From: Paenibacillus auburnensis
Lineage (GTDB): Bacteria; Bacillota; Bacilli; Paenibacillales; Paenibacillaceae
Assembly: GCF_927798115.1 (NCBI RefSeq)
Contig: NZ_CAKMMG010000001.1
Location: forward strand, 2,415,529 to 2,479,528
Reading direction: 5' to 3'
DNA: 64,000 bases
Shown here: one piece after another, positions 52,385-59,118 of the stretch
Position numbering within the stretch: position 1 is the stretch's first letter
How the letters are laid out: each line of letters starts with the position of its first letter
The notes under the pieces: generated by a model
What the model was told of the DNA's origin: nothing
Database searches by the model: none
What the model saw: the letters and a program-made list of their open reading frames with translations, nothing else
Translations under genes and position numbers: made by a program

Positions 52385-53107
52385 ATGAAAAGCTTAAAAA
52401 AATTATGCGGTGCAGGTCTGACTTTGCTGCTTGCCGGATTGCTGGCAGGGGCTCCGTCTGTTTCGGCGGCCACCGTCTTTTATGAACCTCTGACCTACTT
52501 CAATTCCGCAACTTGGCAAAAAGCAGACGGCTATTCCAATGGCGGTATGTTTAACTGTACCTGGCGCGCCAACAATATCTCGTTTACCAGCGGAGGACAA
52601 CTCCGTCTAGCACTTACCAGTTCCAGCTACAATAAGTTTGACGGGGCAGAATACCGGTCTACAAACAAGTACGGCTACGGCAAATATGAGGTCAGCATGA
52701 TGCCGGCCAAAAACAGCGGAATCGTCTCCTCCTTCTTCACGTATACTGGTCCTTCCGACGGAACACCATGGGATGAGATTGATATCGAATTCCTTGGCAA
52801 GGATACGACTAAAGTACAGTTCAATTATTACACTAATGGCGTTGGAGGACATGAAAAGGTTGTCGATCTGGGCTTTGATGCTTCACAAGGTTACCATACG
52901 TATGCTTTCGATTGGCAGGCAGGGTCGATTAAATGGTACGTAGATGGAGTGCTCAAGCATACGGCCACCAGCAATATCCCCTCCCATGCCGGTAAAATCA
53001 TGATGAACCTTTGGAACGGTACAGGTGTCGATTCCTGGCTCGGATCATATAACGGGGCTAATCCGCTGTATGCCTATTACGATTGGTTGAAATATACAGG
53101 CAACTAA
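52385..53107 (+). CDS. Endo-beta-1,3-1,4-glucanase (lichenase), GH16
   Basis: 240 residues from the ATG at 52385 (GAGGAGGGA upstream). A signal peptide (to about residue 28, VSA-A) precedes a GH16 jelly-roll domain. The catalytic motif is E131-I-D133-I-E135 in WDEIDIEFLGKD. The sequence follows Bacillus and Paenibacillus macerans lichenases closely through the active site (VQFNYYTNGVGGHEK, IMMNLWNGTGVDSWLGSYNG). It should cut beta-1,4 bonds next to beta-1,3 bonds in lichenan and cereal beta-glucan. The second cysteine of the usual single disulphide is replaced: FDGAEYRS, not FDCxEYRS, while Cys58 remains. Confidence 0.95.
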   Translation: MKSLKKLCGAGLTLLLAGLLAGAPSVSAATVFYEPLTYFNSATWQKADGYSNGGMFNCTWRANNISFTSGGQLRLALTSSSYNKFDGAEYRSTNKYGYGKYEVSMMPAKNSGIVSSFFTYTGPSDGTPWDEIDIEFLGKDTTKVQFNYYTNGVGGHEKVVDLGFDASQGYHTYAFDWQAGSIKWYVDGVLKHTATSNIPSHAGKIMMNLWNGTGVDSWLGSYNGANPLYAYYDWLKYTGN

Positions 53108-53114
53108 TAGCGAG

Positions 53115-53151
53115 AAAAAGGACCCCGGCGGCTGTACAGGGGTCCTTTTTC
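53115..53151 (+). terminator. Terminator after the first GH16 gene
   Basis: A perfect stem AAAAAGGACCCC (53115-53126) with GGGGTCCTTTTT (53139-53150). Confidence 0.92.
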
Positions 53152-53179
53152 TTCTGTTTAAAAATATTATCTTCAGAAT

Positions 53180-53209
53180 TTGTTATCCGGATTGACACAT
53201 TGGTATGGC
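53180..53209 (+). promoter_or_regulatory. Shared-type promoter of the second GH16 gene
   Basis: TTGTTA, an 18-base spacer and TATGGC with TGG before it. The blocks GTTATCCGG (53182-53190) and TTGGTATGG (53200-53208) match those before the first GH16 gene. Confidence 0.6.
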
Positions 53210-53266
53210 GGGTGCAGCCTTCATTCAGTACGATATTAGCAAGAAAACATCACAGGAGGAACAGGT

Positions 53267-54019
53267 TTGATACGCAGCAGGTTAATCACAACATTCGCAG
53301 CGGTTGCAGCTCTCTCGGCCGCTGTATGGGGGATATGGGCTTTCACTTCAGCATCCAGCTCAGAAGCCGGGAGCGTCAAAGACAATTTCACCACATTCAA
53401 CACAGAGTTCTGGAAGAAAACGGATGGCTATTCCAATGGAGACATGTTCAACTGCACCTGGCGTGAGAACAACGTTTCATTCGCCGGAGATGACCTCATG
53501 ACCCTGTCGCTCACCAGCCCCTCTCCCGGAGAGTATGACGGTGCGGAGTACCGTTCGCTGAATAAGTACAGCTATGGCAGGTATGAAATCCGGATGAAGC
53601 CGGCGGCCAATCCTGGTGTGGTGTCCTCTTTCTTCACTTACACCGGCCCCTCGGAAGGCGAGCCTTGGGACGAAATTGACATTGAATTTTTGGGCAAAAA
53701 TACGCGCCAGGTGCAGCTTAATTACTTCACTGGCGGGACAGGCGGGCATGAGCAGGTGATTGACCTCGGCTTTGACGCCTCGGAGGAATTCCATCGTTAC
53801 GCCTTCGACTGGAAGAGGGATTCCATTACCTGGTACATCGACGGCCGGCCCGTTCACACAGCCACCGAGAACATCCCCTCCACCCCGGGCCGCATTATGA
53901 TGAATCTCTGGAACGGGACCGGCGTGGACTCCTGGCTGGAGCCCTTTGACGGCAAGGTCCCGCTCCACGCTTACTATGACCAGTTCCGCTATACTCCGGA
54001 TCAAGCGTCGGGCGAGTAA
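53267..54019 (+). CDS. Second GH16 lichenase-like enzyme (tandem paralogue)
   Basis: 250 residues from a TTG at 53267 (AGGAGG seven bases upstream). The catalytic motif is E136-I-D138-I-E140 (WDEIDIEFLGKN). It is clearly a diverged copy of the preceding gene: MFNCTWRENNVSF, FFTYTGPSEGEPWDEIDIEF and IMMNLWNGTGVDSWLEPFDG align throughout. The N-terminus differs, with a hydrophobic segment (TTFAAVAALSAAVWGIWAF) and a short Ser-rich stretch, so it may be released or stay membrane-anchored. It also lacks the second disulphide cysteine (DGAEYRS), keeping only Cys63. It has its own promoter and terminator. Confidence 0.93.
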   Translation: MIRSRLITTFAAVAALSAAVWGIWAFTSASSSEAGSVKDNFTTFNTEFWKKTDGYSNGDMFNCTWRENNVSFAGDDLMTLSLTSPSPGEYDGAEYRSLNKYSYGRYEIRMKPAANPGVVSSFFTYTGPSEGEPWDEIDIEFLGKNTRQVQLNYFTGGTGGHEQVIDLGFDASEEFHRYAFDWKRDSITWYIDGRPVHTATENIPSTPGRIMMNLWNGTGVDSWLEPFDGKVPLHAYYDQFRYTPDQASGE

Positions 54020-54040
54020 AAATTCCCGGCGCCATTCCGA

Positions 54041-54072
54041 CAAGAAACCGCCTTAATCAAGGCGGTTTCTTG
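54041..54072. terminator. Bidirectional terminator between GH16 and solute-binding protein genes
   Basis: A perfect 14-bp stem, CAAGAAACCGCCTT with AAGGCGGTTTCTTG, loop AATC, between convergent genes. Confidence 0.9.
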
Positions 54073-54084
54073 TCCCTGCGGCAC

Positions 54085-55665
54085 TCATTGGCGGCTGCGG
54101 TCCCAGGCATTGACCTCTGAGGTTTCGGTTAATCCCCCGTAGGCTTTCCATTTGTCGACAAATTCGTCAAATTCCCCGATGCCGCTGTCCGCAAAGATGA
54201 TTTTTTGATAGCTTTTTTGTTCCAGCTTCTTCAGTAGCTCCCCGGCGCTCTTCATCGTGACGGTTGGCGGTCCCGTGAACTGATCCTTACGGGAAGCCTC
54301 CTTCTGGCCGAGCAGCACAGGAGCTATGTCCTCCGGAATTTCCTTGATGACCTTGGACGGAATTCTCGCTCCATCGAAGGTCAGCGTGTAAGAAGCGACC
54401 CGGATGCCGCCCAGCGGCAGAGCAGAAGGCATAATGGTCGGATTGCCGTCGACGATTGTCCAATCATATCCCTCTGCAAGGCCATTGACGAATTCGCCGG
54501 TCGAGGTAGCGTAAGAATCAAACAAATAATTCTGATAAGTAAAAAAGATTTCAGGATGCTTCATCTTCTTGTTAATCAGAATAGCACCGTTGACAGGCAA
54601 GGTGCCTCTTCTCATGGCGGTGCCGTCCGGTCCGGAAGGTATGGCGACAGCCTGGACGCGTGCCTGCGGGTCAGTATCGGTCAGGAATGATAAGGGCCAG
54701 CCGCGCATCCAGTACGGACCGGCAATGATGCCGGCCTTGCCCGAAACGAACAGATTGGCGGCACCCTCTTCATCCAGCCACGCACTGTCGGTGGACAAAT
54801 ATCCTTGCCGCACCCAATGCTTCATGAGTGCGACAGCCTTCCGGGCGCCTGGCAGCACGGACCCGTATTCCAGAGTTCCGTCGCTTTGGCGGTTCCATTG
54901 CTCAGGAACCGTGCCGAACGCGCCAAAAATCCAGCTGCTGTCTCCCATCCAGGTATTGGCACCATTCCTGAAACCGACTGCAAGGCCGTAGGTATCCTTA
55001 AGCCCGTTACCGTCTGGGTCCCGGTTGACAAAGGCATCCATGACCTGTTCCAGTTCGTCCAGAGTCCGCGGTGCAGCCAGATTCAGCTTGTCCAGCCAAT
55101 CCTGGCGGATCCAGAGCAGCGGATCAGAGTTATATTCATAGTCCATGATTGGAATTGCATACTTGTGTCCGTCCCGCACGAAGGGATCCCATGCCGAGGG
55201 GTCCTCGGCCACGGCCTTCTTCCATACAGCGGAAGCATACTTTTCAAACAAACTGCCAACTTCCATGAATTGTCCGGAGTCGATCAGTTCCTGGATGATA
55301 TCGGCATCCCTTGTCGTTACGACATCGGGCATATTGCCTTTGGCCAGCTCAAGCCTCAGCTTGTTGGCATAGGTCTCCGAGGTGCCGGAGATGGTCCAAA
55401 GATAACGAATGCGGATACCCAGCCGTTCCTCAGCCCATGTCGTATGCACGTTATGTTCTAGGCTCTCTCCCTTTTTAAAAGTCAGATTGGGGTTGACGGA
55501 GCCTACTGTATACAGATCTACAGGAGGAATATATTTACCTTCATTGACATCGAAATGAGGCTTTATGCTCTCCTTGGAAGCTGCCGGGAGACTTTCTTCT
55601 GTACTATGAAAGCCGCAACCAGACAACGTCAAGAGCAGTATGAATAGCGATAAACGGATTTTCAC
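54085..55665 (-). CDS. Extracellular solute-binding lipoprotein
   Basis: 526 residues from a GTG at 55665 (AGGTGG upstream); the open frame to 55743 is promoter DNA. The lipobox is LTLSGC near residue 17, so it is a membrane-anchored lipoprotein. It belongs to the family 1-type sugar-binding proteins of Paenibacillus/LplA style (FVNRDPDGNGLKDTYGLAVG, KHWVRQGYLSTDSAWLDEEGA). It diverges from the YesM/YesN genes across 117 bases and is not next to permease genes, so it may be a sensing partner of the kinase or a binding protein for the permeases 7 kb away. Confidence 0.88.
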   Translation of the reverse strand: MKIRLSLFILLLTLSGCGFHSTEESLPAASKESIKPHFDVNEGKYIPPVDLYTVGSVNPNLTFKKGESLEHNVHTTWAEERLGIRIRYLWTISGTSETYANKLRLELAKGNMPDVVTTRDADIIQELIDSGQFMEVGSLFEKYASAVWKKAVAEDPSAWDPFVRDGHKYAIPIMDYEYNSDPLLWIRQDWLDKLNLAAPRTLDELEQVMDAFVNRDPDGNGLKDTYGLAVGFRNGANTWMGDSSWIFGAFGTVPEQWNRQSDGTLEYGSVLPGARKAVALMKHWVRQGYLSTDSAWLDEEGAANLFVSGKAGIIAGPYWMRGWPLSFLTDTDPQARVQAVAIPSGPDGTAMRRGTLPVNGAILINKKMKHPEIFFTYQNYLFDSYATSTGEFVNGLAEGYDWTIVDGNPTIMPSALPLGGIRVASYTLTFDGARIPSKVIKEIPEDIAPVLLGQKEASRKDQFTGPPTVTMKSAGELLKKLEQKSYQKIIFADSGIGEFDEFVDKWKAYGGLTETSEVNAWDRSRQ

Positions 55666-55708
55666 GGAACCACCTGCTTTTCGTAAAATACTCGGGAGTT
55701 GAACCGAT

Positions 55709-55742
55709 TGTATCACAATCGTCTTCAGTATCGTGTGATACA
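55709..55742. promoter_or_regulatory. Inverted repeat in the divergent lipoprotein/kinase promoter region
   Basis: TGTATCACA (55709-55717) and TGTGATACA (55734-55742) form a perfect 9-bp inverted repeat with a 16-base gap, between the two start codons. Candidate operator for the AraC-type regulator encoded by the same locus. Confidence 0.5.
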
Positions 55743-55782
55743 CTTCTTTTAATAGATTGAAGTCTTTGTAAAGGATGATCTT

Positions 55783-57528
55783 ATGACCCGGCGGCCGAAC
55801 CTATTCATTAAAATGCTTGCGATTCTCCTCTCTCTCATTTCGGTTACGCTCTTATTCTACGGATTGTCATACCGAAAGGATATCGGCGTCATTACCAGTC
55901 AGATTAAGACGACCGACTTGAATCATCTGGAGTTCCTAACCCAACAGCTGGATAACAATATCAACCAATTAGCAGGAAGCATGTATGCGTTACAGAGAGA
56001 TCCGACCGTCCGTGACTATGAGCAGATCCGGCAACTGGGCCATCTCATTGATCCTGCCCAGACCATTATGACCGTGCTGGAGAAGCTTTCCCTTCAGACC
56101 AGCTCCAGCACGTGGGAGAACCGGATTGTTCTGTACAAGCCGCTGAGCGGCGAGACCCTGGGCTCGGATTCCTCTCTCTCCTTTGATTCCTCCGTACTGA
56201 GTAAGCCTCTGCCTTCGGGCTGGGAGTATATTCCGGAGGACAATGGCAGTGCTGAAGCGGGCTTCCGCCTGCTGCTGTCGGACCCTATCGAGAGAAGAAA
56301 TGAGCCAAGCGAGGCGGGACTCCTGGTGTCGATGTATTTTCCTGTATCCAATATTGAGCGGTTGTTCGATGCTTACCAGTCGCAAAACAAGGGTGACACT
56401 TTCCTATTTAATCCATCATTCGGGGTGATTCTTTCCCGCAATACCGATCCTGAAATGGCGAAGCAGATCGTTGCAACGCTGACTTCTTCGACCGGTCAAG
56501 GAACTTCAGAAATCTTTAGCCTTCAGGGAGGCAGCTTCCTCGTCAGTTCAGTCCCATCATCTGCCATCAATTGGCAGGTAGTACATTATTCGCCCCTGAA
56601 GCAGATTCTTCAGCCGATCCGGAGCAGCCGCTATTCCTTCCTGACAGGTTCGGCTATCCTTTTGGTCATGAGCCTGCTGTTCTCGCTGCAGCTCTACCGC
56701 CAAGTTCAGCGTCCGGTAAGCCTTTTGCTGCGCTCCCTTAACAGAATGAAGGAAGGACGCTGGTCTACCCGTATTCATGCCAAGACCAATCCTGAGTTCA
56801 CGATGCTCAACGAAGAGTTTAACGAGATGGCGGAAAAGATTCAGTCGCTAATTGAGCAGGTCTATCTGGAACAGATCCGGGCCAAGGACGCTCACCTGAA
56901 GCAGCTGCAATCACAGATCAACCCGCACTTTCTCTATAATTGCCTGTTCTTTATCAAGAGCAAGGCCGTTGTAGGCGATACGGATTCGGTGGAGGCGATG
57001 GCGCTTAATCTTGGCGAGTATTACCGCTACATCACCAAAGTCGACCATTCCCTCACCACGCTTCAAGATGAACTCAAGCTGCTGGAGAATTACCTGGAAA
57101 TTCAGAATTTGCGGAAACAGCGCATCCATTATGAGATGGATATTGCCGATGATTTGCTCGGTCTGCAAATTCCCCGGCTGCTGATTCAGCCCTTAGTCGA
57201 GAACAGTATCATCCATGGCATTGAGAAAAAAATCGGCCAGGGCTTCATCCGGATCACCGCCAGCCAAACGTCTGCAGCAGTCACAGTCACCGTTGAGGAC
57301 AACGGAGCCGGTATGACCGATGAGGAGATTGCCTCTCTGTATGCCAGAATATCCGAATCGAAGCGTGAGGACGGAGGGTGCGGATTATGGAATATCCAGC
57401 AGCGTCTTAAGTCTCATTATGATGATTCTTCCGGCCTTCTGATCGCCTCTTCACCTGACGGCGGTCTAAAAATCACACTCCGTATGGAGAAGAAAGAGGA
57501 CAACGATGCACCAAATTCTGCTGGTTGA
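55783..57528 (+). CDS. YesM-type sensor histidine kinase
   Basis: 581 residues: membrane segment near 10-27, an extracytoplasmic sensor domain to about 280, a second membrane segment (LTGSAILLVMSLLFSLQL), a HAMP domain (310-365), the His_kinase domain with His382 (QINPHFLYNCL), and an HATPase domain (LLIQPLVENSIIHGIEKK; VEDNGAGM; GGCGLWNIQQRL). This is the layout of YesM kinases that sense extracellular sugars. Its stop overlaps the start of the regulator gene by 23 bases. Confidence 0.93.
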   Translation: MTRRPNLFIKMLAILLSLISVTLLFYGLSYRKDIGVITSQIKTTDLNHLEFLTQQLDNNINQLAGSMYALQRDPTVRDYEQIRQLGHLIDPAQTIMTVLEKLSLQTSSSTWENRIVLYKPLSGETLGSDSSLSFDSSVLSKPLPSGWEYIPEDNGSAEAGFRLLLSDPIERRNEPSEAGLLVSMYFPVSNIERLFDAYQSQNKGDTFLFNPSFGVILSRNTDPEMAKQIVATLTSSTGQGTSEIFSLQGGSFLVSSVPSSAINWQVVHYSPLKQILQPIRSSRYSFLTGSAILLVMSLLFSLQLYRQVQRPVSLLLRSLNRMKEGRWSTRIHAKTNPEFTMLNEEFNEMAEKIQSLIEQVYLEQIRAKDAHLKQLQSQINPHFLYNCLFFIKSKAVVGDTDSVEAMALNLGEYYRYITKVDHSLTTLQDELKLLENYLEIQNLRKQRIHYEMDIADDLLGLQIPRLLIQPLVENSIIHGIEKKIGQGFIRITASQTSAAVTVTVEDNGAGMTDEEIASLYARISESKREDGGCGLWNIQQRLKSHYDDSSGLLIASSPDGGLKITLRMEKKEDNDAPNSAG

Positions 57529-59113
57529 TGATGAACCCTATGTTGTTGATGACCTATCCATCTCGCTTCCTTGGGCGGAAATGGGGTTCGAACAGGTTCA
57601 CAAAGCCTACTCCGGGTACGAAGCGCTGGAGCTGCTTCAGCGCTATCCTATCGACATTGTAGTTACTGACATCAATATGCCGGAAATCTCGGGCATTGAA
57701 CTGATCACGTCCATCCGCAGCCGCTGGAAGCATATCCGGGTTGTTATGCTGACCGGTTATGCCGAATTTGAATATGCCCGTAAGGCGATAGAAGAGCAGG
57801 CCAGCGCCTATCTCCTTAAGCCGATTGCAAATAACCAGCTAATCGACGTCATCGTTAAGCTCCAGCAGGAGCTACGAACAGAATGGGAGACATGGTCCTC
57901 CTATCAGCGGACGATGCAGACCTTCCGCGAGCATCTTCCCCTCCTGCGGGACCGCCTGCTCAGCGAACTGCTCCAGGGACGGAAGCTGTCCGGGCCGCAG
58001 CTGCAAGAGCGGCTGGCCCAGTTCGATCTGCCGCTGCGGACCGACTTGCCGGTATGCCTCGCAGTCGTCAGACCGGAGGAATTCTTCCGGCGCCAGGACA
58101 TGAACAGTATGCTGCTGTTCGAATACGCGATCATCAATATCGCACAGGAGCTGTTCCAAGACCTATTCCGCATATGGTCCTGCAAGGATGTGCATGATTA
58201 TCTCGTTTTTCTGCTGCAGCCCAGGGATGACATTGAACCCAGCGGTAATCCGGGGTATGATGTCGCGCAGGCAGCCTATCAGTTGCAGAACCATGTCAGC
58301 ACGCTGATTGGAGGCGGCCTCTCCGTTGTAACCACAGGCTGGGGAGAATTTCCTGACCAAGTCTATTCGCTCTATCAATCCGCCATAATGGCCATCCGCC
58401 AGCATATCGGCAGCGAAACAGGTATTTATCTGGACGTGACGGACACCAGCGGCTCCCAGCCTGTGGAGATTCTCCAGCCGCTCTATGAGCCTCCGCTGCT
58501 CTTTCATATGTTCGAAGCAAACAACTGGCAGGGTATCGAAGACAAGCTCAATGCCATCACTTCGGAGCTGGCCCGGAATCCAGACCGCTCACTGGAGCAT
58601 ATCCATGAAGCCCGCCTGCATCTGGAGACGGCATTCTATTATTTCGCCCACAAGAACAACAAAATGCTTAGTGAGATTGTAGGCAATCCGCTGCTGGAGC
58701 AAGCTTCCTTCCAGACGCCGGACAAGCTGCGGGAGTGGGCGCTTGAGGTCATCGTTCTGCTGAGAGAGCATTTTGAATCGGAACGCCTGAATAGCCGGAC
58801 TGTCCTGATTCGCACAGTTCATGAGTATATCAACAACAATCTGCATTACGTCTCACTCCAGGCCATCGCCGATCATGTCCGGATGCACCCGGTCTACTTG
58901 TCCAAAATGTACAAGCTGGAGACAGGCAAGCGAATCAGCGACTATATCAGCCAGATAAAGATGGAAAAAGCGGCGTATCTGCTGATCCATACGCCGCTGA
59001 AAATTTATGAAGTTTCCGCTGAGCTTGGTTATTCCAACGCTCATTATTTCATTAAGCTCTTCAAGGAATATGCCGGCATGACCCCGCAAGAGTTCCGCGA
59101 CCGGGCGTTGTAA
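57506..59113 (+). CDS. YesN-type response regulator with AraC DNA-binding domain
   Basis: 535 residues. Receiver domain at 1-120 with phospho-acceptor Asp55 (DIVVTDINMPEISG) and Lys in LLKPIAN. A long middle region of unknown fold (about 130-420) follows. The C-terminal double helix-turn-helix AraC domain (LQAIADHVRMHPVYLSKMYKLETGKRIS ... IYEVSAELGYSNAHYFIKLFKEYAGMTPQEFR) ends the protein. It probably activates nearby sugar transport and hydrolase genes. The stop lies only 5 bases from the stop of the convergent GH94 gene. Confidence 0.94.
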   Translation: MHQILLVDDEPYVVDDLSISLPWAEMGFEQVHKAYSGYEALELLQRYPIDIVVTDINMPEISGIELITSIRSRWKHIRVVMLTGYAEFEYARKAIEEQASAYLLKPIANNQLIDVIVKLQQELRTEWETWSSYQRTMQTFREHLPLLRDRLLSELLQGRKLSGPQLQERLAQFDLPLRTDLPVCLAVVRPEEFFRRQDMNSMLLFEYAIINIAQELFQDLFRIWSCKDVHDYLVFLLQPRDDIEPSGNPGYDVAQAAYQLQNHVSTLIGGGLSVVTTGWGEFPDQVYSLYQSAIMAIRQHIGSETGIYLDVTDTSGSQPVEILQPLYEPPLLFHMFEANNWQGIEDKLNAITSELARNPDRSLEHIHEARLHLETAFYYFAHKNNKMLSEIVGNPLLEQASFQTPDKLREWALEVIVLLREHFESERLNSRTVLIRTVHEYINNNLHYVSLQAIADHVRMHPVYLSKMYKLETGKRISDYISQIKMEKAAYLLIHTPLKIYEVSAELGYSNAHYFIKLFKEYAGMTPQEFRDRAL

Positions 59114-59118
59114 CGATC

